From: Bacillus sp. FJAT-47783
Lineage (GTDB): Bacteria > Bacillota > Bacilli > Bacillales > Aeribacillaceae
Length of the DNA stretch: 64,000 bases
Direction: 5' to 3'
NCBI RefSeq assembly: GCF_022808615.1
Contig: NZ_JAKZKS010000016.1
Coordinates: forward strand, 1 to 64,000
A model generated the notes under the pieces. The model had not been told where the DNA came from, ran no database searches, and saw only the letters and a list, made by a program, of their open reading frames with translations. Below are positions 44,134 through 54,219 of the stretch, piece after piece. Position 1 is the stretch's first letter; each line of letters opens with the position of its first letter. A program made the position numbers and the translations under genes.

Positions 44134-44160
44134 ATCACCCGATAAAAATATCCGGGTGAT
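44134..44160. other. ATCACCCG hairpin
   Basis: ATCACCCG and CGGGTGAT around an AT-rich loop. It resembles the terminator at 33991-34020, which likewise lies just beyond a phased word tract. No gene ends here. Confidence 0.55.
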
Positions 44161-44271
44161 GAAGAATGGGGGAATACTTGGAATCTACTCCTATTATGTA
44201 CAATAATTCCAAAAAACATACTGTATATAAAAGCTTTTTTTCTTTTACTGAATGAAAAATGCAATTTTTAT

Positions 44272-44328
44272 TTGACAACAATTACAAATAGCTTCTAATA
44301 TGTTAACTATAAAGTAGTTTTGGTTAAC
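44272..44328 (+). promoter_or_regulatory. bio promoter with BirA operator
   Basis: TTGACA (44272-44277) and TAATAT (44296-44301) form a promoter. Downstream, GTTAAC (44302-44307) and GTTAAC (44323-44328) are 15 bp apart, in the contexts TATGTTAAC and GTTAACTTG, the layout of BirA boxes in Gram-positive bacteria. Biotin-loaded BirA should block transcription start of bioWAF. Confidence 0.83.
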
Positions 44329-44352
44329 TTGAAGGGGCGTGAAGTTAAAGGG

Positions 44353-45117
44353 ATGAGTACCAGTCGCTATTACAACATACGCATGCGTGCATCTGAAGGT
44401 GGTGCACATGAAGAAGGAGGGAAACATATTTCTGGCGGGGAAAAGCTTTCTTCTCATGAACAACTACAGGAAAATATTCAATACTTAGTCGATAAAGCCT
44501 TTTCCCACCCAAGAGGTACCCCAGACTTTTTTCAATTGAAGGTAGAAGAAATTCATGAACCCATTTCCTTCACTCCTCCTCTTCAACACGAACTACATAA
44601 TGTTTCATCTATTTCGGAAGGACGCGAGCTTGCGAAAAAATTTCTTTCTCAATGTGGTATTGCGTCACATGTAATTGAAAAGAGTTTTCGCTATTTGCAG
44701 CAACATTTTCACGTTCGTGGCGCTATCATCATCGATAGTGAAACAGGAATACGTATCGATCCACGCGTTGATCGAGGTGTTCGCGTTTCAACATTTGATT
44801 GGCATGATGCTAGTTATAAAAAGTGGCTAAAGAAAACAGGACAACAAGACAATCCGCGAATGAAAGAGGCACTAGCCCTTTCATCGAAAATATGTTCACA
44901 CGAAAAGACTGTTGCTGAAATTTGCTGGTCAGATGATCCCGATTATGTGACAGGATATATTGCAAGTCGCATATACGGTTATCAACGAATATCGCCTCTA
45001 AAAGAACATGGGGATGAACAAGGTGGAAGGATTTTGTTTGTGAAAGACATCGAGGAGATTGCAGCATTTATTCATTATTTAGAAAAAACACCTAAATGGA
45101 TTGGATGGGAGGAATAG
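44353..45117 (+). CDS. bioW: 6-carboxyhexanoate-CoA ligase (pimeloyl-CoA synthetase)
   Basis: 254 residues from ATG 44353 ([17 protein letters not shown]). It joins pimelate to CoA, the entry to biotin in Bacillus. Conserved BioW parts: [36 protein letters not shown] and [15 protein letters not shown]. The open frame extends further 5' but lies in the operator; a TTG at 44329 cannot be ruled out because AAGGGG is 15 bp from the ATG. It leads bioW-bioA-bioF. Confidence 0.93.
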   Translation: MSTSRYYNIRMRASEGGAHEEGGKHISGGEKLSSHEQLQENIQYLVDKAFSHPRGTPDFFQLKVEEIHEPISFTPPLQHELHNVSSISEGRELAKKFLSQCGIASHVIEKSFRYLQQHFHVRGAIIIDSETGIRIDPRVDRGVRVSTFDWHDASYKKWLKKTGQQDNPRMKEALALSSKICSHEKTVAEICWSDDPDYVTGYIASRIYGYQRISPLKEHGDEQGGRILFVKDIEEIAAFIHYLEKTPKWIGWEE

Positions 45118-45119
45118 TC

Positions 45120-46484
45120 ATGAATCTAGTCGAGAAAAGTCAAAAATATTTATGGTTACCGTTTACACAAATGAAAGATTATGATGAAAATCCGCTTATT
45201 ATTGAAAGCGGTGAGGGGATTAAATTAAAGGATATTAACGGCAAAGAGTACTATGACGCGTTTTCATCGGTTTGGTTAAATGTACACGGGCATCGGAAAA
45301 AGGAGTTAAACGATGCAATTATTGCACAGTTAGAGCGAATTGCTCATTCAACGTTACTCGGAATGACGAACGTTCCAGCTACAGAGCTAGCAGAAAAATT
45401 GGTGAAAATTGCGCCAAAATCGTTAACGCGTGTGTTTTACTCTGATAGTGGCGCCGAAGCGATGGAAATTGCGTTAAAAATGGCGTACCAATATTGGCAA
45501 AACACCGGTCAAACGAAAAAGCAGAAGTTTATCTCCATTAAAAATGGGTATCACGGTGACACAATTGGTGCTGTTAGTGTAGGGGCAATTGAATTGTTCC
45601 ATCAAGTGTACGGGCCGCTCATGTTCGAAAGCTATAAAGTACCTGTTCCGTACGTTTATCGCCATCCATCTGAAGATGCTTCTGTTTGCCGCGATGAATG
45701 CTTAAAAGAATTAGAGCAATTATTAGCTGAAAAGCATGAGGAAATAGCTGCTCTTTCTATTGAATCAATGATGCAAGGGGCAGGAGGCATGATCTTGATG
45801 CCGGAACGGTTTTTATCCGGTGTAAGAGAGCTTTGTACAAAATATAATGTATTAATGATTGTAGACGAAGTTGCGACAGGCTTTGGGCGTACAGGTAAAA
45901 TGTTTGCTTGTGAACATGAAGCAATCGAACCTGATTTAATGGCGGCTGGAAAAGGGATTACAGGTGGGTATTTACCGATAGCGGTCACCTATGCCACGGA
46001 AAAAATATATGAAGCGTTTTATGGTGATTTCCATCAATTTAAAACCTTTTTCCACGGTCATTCTTATACTGGTAATCAGCTCGGCTGCGCAGTAGCTCTT
46101 GAAAACCTTCGTTTATTTGAACAAGACAAAATCGTTCAGCGTGTTGCTAAAAAGTCAACGTATGTAAGCGAGCTATTGGAAGAATTAAAAGAACTTCCAC
46201 ACGTTGGCGATATTCGACAAATTGGGTTTATGTGTGGAATTGAGCTCGTGTTAGATAAGGAAACGAAAGAACCATTTCCATTTAAACAGCGAGTCGGGTA
46301 TAAAACAACGTTGAAAATGCGAGAGCTCGGACTATTAACAAGACCAATGGGCGATGTTCTCGTTTTTATGCCGCCGCTTGTAAGTACGAAGGAAGAGTTA
46401 AAAGAAATGCTCACTATTTATAAACAAGCCATTTTAGACGTTCCGGTAAAGGAGGCTAAGGCCCTTGCCGGTACACATGTATAA
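45120..46484 (+). CDS. bioA: Adenosylmethionine/lysine-8-amino-7-oxononanoate aminotransferase
   Basis: 454 residues, class III PLP aminotransferase. The PLP lysine is K278 ([10 protein letters not shown]), with [12 protein letters not shown] ahead of it and [11 protein letters not shown] near 145. It makes 7,8-diaminononanoate from 8-amino-7-oxononanoate. Bacillus BioA (BioK type) uses lysine as amino donor. ATG 45120 is set by GGGAGG 8 bp upstream, overlapping the end of bioW. It overlaps bioF by 20 bp. Confidence 0.92.
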   Translation: MNLVEKSQKYLWLPFTQMKDYDENPLIIESGEGIKLKDINGKEYYDAFSSVWLNVHGHRKKELNDAIIAQLERIAHSTLLGMTNVPATELAEKLVKIAPKSLTRVFYSDSGAEAMEIALKMAYQYWQNTGQTKKQKFISIKNGYHGDTIGAVSVGAIELFHQVYGPLMFESYKVPVPYVYRHPSEDASVCRDECLKELEQLLAEKHEEIAALSIESMMQGAGGMILMPERFLSGVRELCTKYNVLMIVDEVATGFGRTGKMFACEHEAIEPDLMAAGKGITGGYLPIAVTYATEKIYEAFYGDFHQFKTFFHGHSYTGNQLGCAVALENLRLFEQDKIVQRVAKKSTYVSELLEELKELPHVGDIRQIGFMCGIELVLDKETKEPFPFKQRVGYKTTLKMRELGLLTRPMGDVLVFMPPLVSTKEELKEMLTIYKQAILDVPVKEAKALAGTHV

Positions 46485-47640
46485 TTGGTTAAAGGACGAA
46501 TTAGATGAAATAAAGGAAAACGGATTGTATCGACAATTCAAAACGATCGAGTCAGCACCTTCTCCAACAGTCATCATCGATGGAAAAGAATATGTCATGG
46601 CCGCTTCTAATAATTATTTAAGTTTAGCAGAAGATGAAACATTAGTCGCGGCTGCGATTGATGCAATGAAACGATTTGGTGTTGGGAGTACAGGTTCAAG
46701 ATTAACTACTGGAAATACAGTGCTACATGAACAACTTGAGCGGAAACTGGCAACGTTTAAGCAGGAAGAGGCTTGCTTATTATTTTCAAGTGGGTATTTA
46801 GCAAATGTTGGCGTCATTTCGAGCTTAGTAGAAAAGGGCGATTGTATTTTAAGTGATGAGCTTAATCATGCAAGTATCATCGATGGATGTCGGCTGAGTA
46901 GAGGGAAAACAATCGTATATAAACATATTGATTTAGCCGATTTAGAAGTGAAATTACAAGAAGCCAAACATTTTCGCCGTCGCTTTATCGTTACAGATGG
47001 AGTTTTTAGCATGGACGGAAATATTGCCCCGCTTCCTGAAATTGTTGCATTGGCCAAACGGTACGACGCTTTCGTCCTCGTCGATGATGCTCATGCAACA
47101 GGGGTACTCGGGGAAAATGGAAGGGGAACAAGTGAGTACTTCGGTGTACAAGTTGACGTAACGATGGGCACATTAAGTAAAGCAATTGGAGCGGAAGGAG
47201 GATTTGTAACAGGCTCTAAGTTGCTTATTGATTATTTACGAAACAAAGCGAGGTCTTTTATTTTTCAAACAAGTCTATCACCAGCTGTTGTCGCTGCTGC
47301 AACGAAAGCGATTGAGCGTATCGAAGAAGAACCTGAGAGAAGGGGAAATCTCCATCAGTTAGAAAGAATGCTCCGTTTTGAATTAAGAAAGCTCGGCTTT
47401 CGTGTATTAGGTGATGATACGCCAATCATTCCAGTCATAATTGGTGAGGCTAATGAGGCCGTTCGCTTTGCCCAACAATTGCTCGAGGCAGGCATTTATG
47501 CCCCTGCAATTCGTCCACCAACCGTCCAAGCAGGTATGAGTCGAATTCGCCTTACATTAATGGCGAACCACACAACTGAACAAATCGACTATATAATTTC
47601 AGCATTTGAGCGAATGGGGAAAGAATTAAATGTTATTTAG
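46465..47640 (+). CDS. bioF: 8-amino-7-oxononanoate synthase
   Basis: 391 residues from TTG 46465, which suits AAAGGAGG (46448-46455); ATG 46477 is an alternative. It condenses pimeloyl-CoA with alanine. The PLP lysine is K239 ([11 protein letters not shown]), with [10 protein letters not shown] near 210. The last base of the TAG stop is the first base of a MITE (47640), so the stop codon itself was completed by the insertion. bioD and bioB do not follow, unlike in B. subtilis. Confidence 0.92.
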   Translation: MPVHMYNWLKDELDEIKENGLYRQFKTIESAPSPTVIIDGKEYVMAASNNYLSLAEDETLVAAAIDAMKRFGVGSTGSRLTTGNTVLHEQLERKLATFKQEEACLLFSSGYLANVGVISSLVEKGDCILSDELNHASIIDGCRLSRGKTIVYKHIDLADLEVKLQEAKHFRRRFIVTDGVFSMDGNIAPLPEIVALAKRYDAFVLVDDAHATGVLGENGRGTSEYFGVQVDVTMGTLSKAIGAEGGFVTGSKLLIDYLRNKARSFIFQTSLSPAVVAAATKAIERIEEEPERRGNLHQLERMLRFELRKLGFRVLGDDTPIIPVIIGEANEAVRFAQQLLEAGIYAPAIRPPTVQAGMSRIRLTLMANHTTEQIDYIISAFERMGKELNVI

Positions 47641-47760
47641 GGGCTGTCCGAAAAGGAGTATTTACGCCTTGAGTAGACCGAAAGAATGTTGATTTTACAG
47701 CATTCTTTCGGTCTTAATTTTGGAGTATTTTGTCCTTATATATCTTTTTTAGACAGCCCC
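47640..47760. mobile_element. Palindromic MITE, copy A
   Basis: Terminal inverted repeats GGGGCTGTC (from 47640) and GACAGCCCC (to 47760) flank an inner perfect hairpin GACCGAAAGAATG with CATTCTTTCGGTC. TTA occurs on both sides (47637-47639 and 47761-47763), a likely 3-bp target duplication. No coding capacity. Related copies are at 60440 and 60736. The ends resemble those of several IS families (IS5/IS1182-like), whose transposase may have moved it. Confidence 0.78.
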
Positions 47761-47773
47761 TTACTGTTTATTA

Positions 47774-48709
47774 TTATTCAATTATCTCAAGGTGGTTCTT
47801 TAATTGTTTTAGATATTTGGCTAACTCTTCTTCAGACATTATATAGTAGGAGGCGTTATCAATGTATTCGTTTGTTCCTTCTTCAAATTGGTATTCGTTA
47901 ATCGTTTTAGCAGCCTTTTTATAATGCTTTTGAATATCCATCATTTCATCAAATGTTAAGCTTGTTTTGACGTTATCTCCGATTGCTTCAAAGATGTTAT
48001 TAAAATTCCAAAGTGATGAGACACTTGCTCCTTTATCGATGATGGCAGAAATGACTTGCTTTTGACGCAGTTGACGTCCGAAATCCCCGCGTGGGTCCTC
48101 TTTTCGAATTCGTGAATAAATTAAGGCATTTTCCCCGTCTAACGATAACTCTCCTTCTGGAAAATGTGTTCCTTTATAATGTAAGTCCATGTCATTCATT
48201 ACTGTGACGCCACCAACAGCATCGACAATGTCAACAAATCCTTCCATATTTACTTGAATATAATGATCAATAGGAATGTCTAATAAGTTCTCAACCGTTG
48301 CCATGGCCATTTTGACTCCACCGCGAGCGTAGGCATGATTTATTTTCTCCACTGTCCCATTTCCGACAATTTCAGTTCTTGTGTCACGGGGAATGCTTAA
48401 CATATTGACCGATTGTTCTTTTTGGTTAACCGTCATTACGATCATCGTATCCGATCGTCCACGATCATTTTTCCGTTCATCGACTCCTAACAAAAGAATC
48501 GAAAAAGGTTCAGCTTCATTTAAAGAGACTTTCCCATCTCTTTTATCCGAAACATGGTCAACTCCTTCATGCATATTTTTTAATGCACCTGATAAGGAGT
48601 TGTAAACGGTAAAGGCGTACACGCCCCCTGCTAACAATAAAAATAATAATGTCCATAGAACAATTCGTAACCATTTGCGCTTTTTCTTATTTTGCCGATT
48701 TCTCCTCAT
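47774..48709 (-). CDS. LytR-CpsA-Psr family glycopolymer transferase
   Basis: 311 residues. A basic start and one membrane span (WLRIVLWTLLFLLLAGGVYAF) precede the LCP domain: FSILLLGVDER, GRSDTMIVMTV, LSIPRDTRTEI and RQKQVISAI, with the arginines and aspartates that bind the polyprenyl phosphate. These enzymes attach wall teichoic acid or other anionic polymers to peptidoglycan at the outer face of the membrane. AAAGGAG precedes the start; GTG 48712 is an equally possible start. Confidence 0.91.
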   Translation of the reverse strand: MRRNRQNKKKRKWLRIVLWTLLFLLLAGGVYAFTVYNSLSGALKNMHEGVDHVSDKRDGKVSLNEAEPFSILLLGVDERKNDRGRSDTMIVMTVNQKEQSVNMLSIPRDTRTEIVGNGTVEKINHAYARGGVKMAMATVENLLDIPIDHYIQVNMEGFVDIVDAVGGVTVMNDMDLHYKGTHFPEGELSLDGENALIYSRIRKEDPRGDFGRQLRQKQVISAIIDKGASVSSLWNFNNIFEAIGDNVKTSLTFDEMMDIQKHYKKAAKTINEYQFEEGTNEYIDNASYYIMSEEELAKYLKQLKNHLEIIE

Positions 48710-48767
48710 CACTCAATCTCCTTTCATCTACATTGACGATTGAAATCAGGACAAGTTTCAGCAATTT

Positions 48768-48894
48768 TTGACAAATACAGTGTTATACAATATAAATGTT
48801 ATAGTAGTTAACAAAGTTGACAATAATTTATTAAAAAAAGACTAGAGAGAACGATAAAAATCATTTAAAATTTAAATGTGAAAAGTTTCACAAT
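48768..48894 (+). promoter_or_regulatory. ldh promoter and Rex operator
   Basis: TTGACA (48768-48773), 17 bp and TATAAA (48791-48796) make a strong promoter. ATGTGAAAAGTTTCACAAT (48876-48894) matches the Rex consensus TTGTGAAN4TTCACAA. Rex leaves DNA when NADH is high, so ldh should be induced under low oxygen. The operator lies about 75 bp beyond the predicted transcription start; another promoter may lie nearer. Confidence 0.78.
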
Positions 48895-48918
48895 GTGTAG
48901 TGTATGGAAGGATGATGA

Positions 48919-49875
<957 letters not shown>

Positions 49876-49898
49876 GTCCATTTTCATGATGGATTATA

Positions 49899-49940
49899 AA
49901 AAACTGGTTGAAAGAGTTTTGTTTCAACCAGTTTTTTACT
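49899..49940 (+). terminator. Terminator of ldh
   Basis: AAAACTGGTTGAAA pairs with TTTCAACCAGTTTT, followed by TTACT. Confidence 0.85.
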
Positions 49941-49988
49941 GTTCTGGGTTTTCACGTCTAGTATAGAGGGGGGATTTTAGTTAGGTCG

Positions 49989-50160
49989 TGCAATTAAGCA
50001 AAAGTAGATGCAATTAAACTTATAAATGTGCAATTACAGCATCAAATATGCAATTAGTGTAAATCATATGCAATTATTTTGAGTTTCGTGCAATTAAAGG
50101 TGAAGTTCGTGCAAAAGTTGTCCAAACTGGTGCAATTCATTCTTAAACTCGTGCAATTAT
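49989..50160. repeat. 20-21 bp phased word tract T4
   Basis: TGCAATTA words start at 49989, 50009, 50029, 50049, 50069 and 50089, then variants at 50110 (TGCAAAAG), 50131 (TGCAATTC) and 50152: five steps of exactly 20, then three of 21. The 12 bases between words are not conserved. It is the longest tract and lies 83 bp before the IS605-like copy 3. Confidence 0.92.
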
Positions 50161-50243
50161 CCTCAATTAGTTCTCCACAATTTAAGAAAACTATTTTTGA
50201 GAGCGTTTTCGTATGAAAAAATGATGATTTTTTGCTTTTTTAT

Positions 50244-50476
50244 CCGACTCTTAACGGGCAGTAAGACCCCCACCTCAAGATTCTGTAGTAAAGCAAAGAA
50301 GATCGGTGGGGGACAACTGCCCGTAAAGGTCCGAACATAAAGAACACAGACTAAGAGCGCCACGTCCTGTGGCCACGTCTGTGTAACCCACATCCTATGG
50401 GTCACAAGGGCCTTTAGGTCATCCCGTAGGGACTAACATTCAGTGGGGGATGAAAAAAACCCCCACTGAATGAAGT
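50244..50476 (+). mobile_element. tnpB-less IS200/IS605-like mini-element, copy 3 (least reduced)
   Basis: It follows TTTAT (50239-50243) and has both hairpins, but keeps about 80 bp missing from copies 1 and 2. This part reads, in one frame, EHKEHRLRAPRPVATSV and a stop at about 50385, which could be the tail of TnpB. After it come CCCACATCC-TATGGG and GGGCCTTTAGGTCATCCCGTAGGG, which may be the scaffold of its guide RNA (omegaRNA). The right end lacks the TTTCAC-TTTAT junction, so it may be truncated. Confidence 0.6.
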
Positions 50477-50599
50477 TAACAGATTTTCGAAACAATTCTT
50501 CTTCAACCCTGTGAAGGGCGACCCCAAGGAAAAAAGAGGGCATTCCAACAAAGTGAATATGGTAAAATGTAGAAAGGAAAATGTAGAAAGGAGTTTACC

Positions 50600-51832
50600 G
50601 TGGGAAAATTACAGCCTATTTTAAAGTCTGAACGATTAGAGGTCATTGATGTTATACGCGGGTTTGCCATTTTCGGGATATTACTTGTGAACATGGCTCA
50701 ATTTAGTTATCCCTATATGTACATAATGTTTGTCGGGGAGCCTAATTTTATAACAGAAACTTGGAGCCGATTGGATCATTGGACGAGAGGGTTTTTAGAT
50801 GTTTTCATTCAAGGAAAATTTATTACGATGTTTTCGTTTTTATTTGGCTTCGGTATGGTCATGATGTTAGAGCGGGCAAAGGAGAAAGGGGAAAAGTTTG
50901 TACCCCTTTATGCTCGAAGACTACTTGCATTACTAGTTTTCGGTGTTTTCCATGCATTTTTCATTTGGGATGGCGATATTTTAATGGATTATGCAATTCT
51001 TGGATTTATTTTATTACTTTTCCGTAATTGTAAGCCAAAGACGCTTATCATTTGGGCTATTTCGCTATTTTCTTTATATGCACTACCTTTATTGGCAGCT
51101 GGTATATTTTCCATGACACAGCCAGATGCACTTGATATGTTTTACGACCGCTCTTTTCAACATGAAATGAATGAAAAGGCAAAAAATGCGTATGAAAATT
51201 ACCAAAATGGAACGTTCGTGGAAGTCTTTAAGCAGCGCATTCATGACCGCCTCTATTACATGGAAGCATTAGGGATGTGGCCTTTCAATCCGCTTTTTTA
51301 TGGTTTTTCGATGATTCCATACTTTAGCATGTTTCTGCTTGGAGCAGCATTTAGTAAGCTGAAAATTTTTTATGACGTAAAAAAACATAATATACTCATT
51401 AAACGAATTTGGTGGATGGGTCTCCTTGTAGGCCTTCCTCTAAATAGTTTAGCAGCTTACGAGACATCTTTTTTAATGATTGGTGCACCATTTCTTATGC
51501 TGTTTTATGTGATGTCGATGACTTTATGTATGCAGCGGCCGACATGGCAAAATCGATGTAAAAAGGTGGCGGCGGTAGGGAGAACCGCTTTCTCGAATTA
51601 TATTTTACAATCAATTGTTTGTACATTGCTATTTTACAGTTATGGGCTCGGGCTTTATGGGAAAGTAAATCCGTTTGTTGGACTATGGATTTCTGTTGCG
51701 ATTTTTGCTATGCAAATGGCCGTCAGTACATGGTGGTTAAAGAAATATCGGATGGGACCACTCGAATGGGTATGGCGTACGATGACGTACGGGCGTGTAC
51801 AACGATTAAAACGAGTAGAAGAAATGAACTGA
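50600..51832 (+). CDS. DUF418 family membrane protein
   Basis: 410 residues, GTG start after AAAGGAG. It opens with the family's RLEVIDVIRGFAIFGILLVNM, then FSFLFGFGMVMM and RRLLALLVFGVFHAFFIWDGDIL, and ends with the C-terminal DUF418 part (AAVGRTAFSNYILQS and MGPLEWVWRTMTYG). It has about 9-10 membrane spans. B. subtilis YxaH/YrkO are relatives; function unknown, possibly transport or acyl transfer. Confidence 0.87.
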   Translation: MGKLQPILKSERLEVIDVIRGFAIFGILLVNMAQFSYPYMYIMFVGEPNFITETWSRLDHWTRGFLDVFIQGKFITMFSFLFGFGMVMMLERAKEKGEKFVPLYARRLLALLVFGVFHAFFIWDGDILMDYAILGFILLLFRNCKPKTLIIWAISLFSLYALPLLAAGIFSMTQPDALDMFYDRSFQHEMNEKAKNAYENYQNGTFVEVFKQRIHDRLYYMEALGMWPFNPLFYGFSMIPYFSMFLLGAAFSKLKIFYDVKKHNILIKRIWWMGLLVGLPLNSLAAYETSFLMIGAPFLMLFYVMSMTLCMQRPTWQNRCKKVAAVGRTAFSNYILQSIVCTLLFYSYGLGLYGKVNPFVGLWISVAIFAMQMAVSTWWLKKYRMGPLEWVWRTMTYGRVQRLKRVEEMN

Positions 51833-51902
51833 CACGTATGCTAGGTGTCAGTTTTCTATCGTTGGCTGAATCCTTCTCAAAAACTAGTACCTCCCAAATA
51901 AT

Positions 51903-51931
51903 AAAAAAATCCCCAAAAAGAAGGGGATTCG
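51903..51931 (-). terminator. Terminator of oatA
   Basis: AATCCCC pairs with GGGGATT; a T-run (TTTTTTT) follows on the minus strand. Confidence 0.8.
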
Positions 51932-52009
51932 GCCAATTAATAAGGTCCTTTTCCTACCGATTTATTAGTGGTTTCCTATCAGTGCTAAGGAGCATATAGG
52001 CGGTTTAAA

Positions 52010-53866
52010 TCATTTAGTTATGGATTTTTTTATAAGGGATGTTAAAGCTTCTATTCCTGCCGGTGTTAAATGAACACCGTCTCTACCAAAATATTCTGGA
52101 TGATTAATAGCTTGTGAATACCAATCAATTAAAGTCACATTTTCATTTTCTTCTGCTTTTTGTTCTAACGCTCTATTCACTTTCTTTTCCCATGGTCGAG
52201 GTACACGTGTATTCACTAAATAAATTTGTGCTTTAGAGAAAGAGCTAAGTAATGTATCGATCTGACTATTCGTGAAATAACCATTTGTTCCTAACTCAAT
52301 AATAACGGCATTATCCGAGTGATTAAATGATGCATAACTAGGTGCTAATTGAACGGCTTGCCTTACTTGTCTTCCAACTTTTCCATCAATCGTGATGTCA
52401 GGGTGGATGTCTTGGAGCTTTGTGCCGATATCAAGCATAACCGAATCACCAATAGCAAGTATTTTTTCAAAAGAGTTATTTGTATTCATTGTACTTTCTT
52501 GATCGGTTTCACTGTCATGTTCTTTTCCCTTGTCTTCATTAGAAACTTTATTGCTTTCCTCATTGGAAGGAGAATCTTTTAAGACAGAAGTCTTCTCTTT
52601 AGAGCTAATTTTTATTTCTGTTACAGGAGAATTTGCTTTTTTTTCTTCAACTAAACCTGCCATGCCGAAGTTAAATACGAGTAACATCAGAAAAGTTATA
52701 GTAGTTAATACTCTTTTAGGGATAGTTAACTTTTTCCAATTTAGAAGTGCGTTTAATAAATACTTTTGGACAAATGGTTTAAATCCATTTTTTCGTATAG
52801 GCATTTCGACATAACGATAAGACCATTCAGCAATGACTAACGTTACACTTAGTTGTAAGAAGACACGCCAGTAAACGGGACTGCCAATTTCTTGAACAGG
52901 CGTACTTAAAACTATGACAGGATAGTGCCAAAGATATATTCCGTAAGATCTTGTACCAATCCAACGAAGAGGTTTAAATGAGAGCATGCGTCCTAACAAA
53001 CTGCTTGGATGACTGACACATGCTACAAGAACGGTGGAGTTTAGGCATATGAGTAAAAGCCCTCCTCTGTAAAGAAATGTTTGATATTGATCGATAAATA
53101 CTACACAAACTATAAAAATACTGAAGGTAATCATCGTTGTTACATTCAGCATTTTTTCCATATGTGATGGAAGTTTTTTTGAGCTGAGTCTGTTCATTGG
53201 CCAAACAAGAGCTAAGCAACAACCTAAAAGCAAACAAAAAGAACGTGTATCAGTCCCGTAGTAAACACGACTAGGATCTCCTCCTGGTTCATAAAATAGC
53301 CCCATTAAAAGTGCGGAACATAATGCTCCTATAAAGATAACAATTGAAAACTTGAATCGTTTTTTACATATAAAAAGGCCAACGGTTAAAACGAGTGGCC
53401 AAATGATATAAAACTGTTCTTCAATAGCTAAAGACCATAAATTTTTTAAAGGTGAAGGAGAACCAAAGCTATCAAAATATGAAACTTCATGAAAGATAAA
53501 CCACCAATTGCTTATATAGAAAAGAGAAGATAAGGCATCTCCGCGGATTGTTGTTAATAGTTCTTGTTTAAACAAGATAACCCATACGACTGTCACTATA
53601 ATCATTACATAGGCAGCTGGAAGTAAACGTCTAAAACGTTTCATCCAAAATTCTCGTAAATTGATCTTTTGTTTATTTTCAAACGAGGATAAAAGTATAG
53701 ACGTAATTAAATACCCGGATAGAATAAAGAAAATGTCTACACCTAGAAAACCTCCCTTAGCCCAGTAGAAGTTAAAGTGGTAAGCAATAACGGACAGGAC
53801 AGCAATAGCTCTAAGTCCATCAAGTCCATAAACGTAACGATGGTTTTGCTTCTGCTTCTCTAACAT
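52010..53866 (-). CDS. oatA: Peptidoglycan O-acetyltransferase, acyltransferase-3 plus SGNH domain
   Basis: 618 residues. The membrane acyltransferase-3 domain opens with YGLDGLRAIAVLSVIAYHF and has FLGVDIFFILSGYLIT and RFRRLLPA. A linker rich in Ser/Lys/Glu (430-465) leads to an extracellular SGNH hydrolase domain with GDSVMLDIG near 472 and DGVHLTP near 596. This matches OatA, which acetylates MurNAc and gives lysozyme resistance. No neighbouring wall gene is present. It might also acetylate a wall polymer. Confidence 0.87.
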   Translation of the reverse strand: MLEKQKQNHRYVYGLDGLRAIAVLSVIAYHFNFYWAKGGFLGVDIFFILSGYLITSILLSSFENKQKINLREFWMKRFRRLLPAAYVMIIVTVVWVILFKQELLTTIRGDALSSLFYISNWWFIFHEVSYFDSFGSPSPLKNLWSLAIEEQFYIIWPLVLTVGLFICKKRFKFSIVIFIGALCSALLMGLFYEPGGDPSRVYYGTDTRSFCLLLGCCLALVWPMNRLSSKKLPSHMEKMLNVTTMITFSIFIVCVVFIDQYQTFLYRGGLLLICLNSTVLVACVSHPSSLLGRMLSFKPLRWIGTRSYGIYLWHYPVIVLSTPVQEIGSPVYWRVFLQLSVTLVIAEWSYRYVEMPIRKNGFKPFVQKYLLNALLNWKKLTIPKRVLTTITFLMLLVFNFGMAGLVEEKKANSPVTEIKISSKEKTSVLKDSPSNEESNKVSNEDKGKEHDSETDQESTMNTNNSFEKILAIGDSVMLDIGTKLQDIHPDITIDGKVGRQVRQAVQLAPSYASFNHSDNAVIIELGTNGYFTNSQIDTLLSSFSKAQIYLVNTRVPRPWEKKVNRALEQKAEENENVTLIDWYSQAINHPEYFGRDGVHLTPAGIEALTSLIKKSITK

Positions 53867-54143
53867 TATTATTCCTCCAACTACTTGTACAACTCTTTGA
53901 TAATACTTCTATAAATTTAAATGACTATTTGTATGTACATGAGCAAAGTAATCATGAAAAAGAATAGCATGGAAGATGTAGAGAGAGGTTACAGAATGTT
54001 AACATCTCCTTTCCCCCTTTTTAAGACCTCAATTTTTCTCATAATGAATGCTCCTTTAAATTATCAAACGACATAAATAGGAGATAAGCCATGTAAATGA
54101 AAATGGATAAATAAAACAAAAGGTCTAATTTTTCCTCCCCCTA
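53867..54143. other. Gap between oatA and the siderophore promoter
   Basis: AT-rich, nothing recognisable except oatA's upstream region. No small gene with a ribosome site was found. Confidence 0.5.
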
Positions 54144-54201
54144 TTGATAATAGTTTTCAATTAGAATAAAATAAGCTTTATGATATTGATAATCATTATC
54201 A
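54144..54201 (+). promoter_or_regulatory. Siderophore promoter with a perfect Fur box
   Basis: TTGATA (54144-54149), 17 bp and TAAAAT (54167-54172) form the promoter. TGATAATCATTATCA (54187-54201) is a perfect 7-1-7 Fur site placed just after the expected transcription start. Iron should shut the operon off. Confidence 0.92.
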
Positions 54202-54219
54202 TCATAAGGAGGGGAAATA

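Noticed and set aside
49989-50160. Tract T4 as a third CRISPR array
   Set aside because: The conserved part is only about 8 bp and the period 20 bp; real repeats of this system are 30 bp with 35-bp spacers and no cas genes are nearby.
50244-50476. Complete TnpB or IscB gene in copy 3
   Set aside because: At most about 20 codons of a possible TnpB tail remain; no RuvC-like motif exists in the window.
51619-51999. 126-codon plus-strand frame overlapping the end of the DUF418 gene
   Set aside because: Most of it is an out-of-frame shadow of DUF418, and the rest runs through the oatA terminator.
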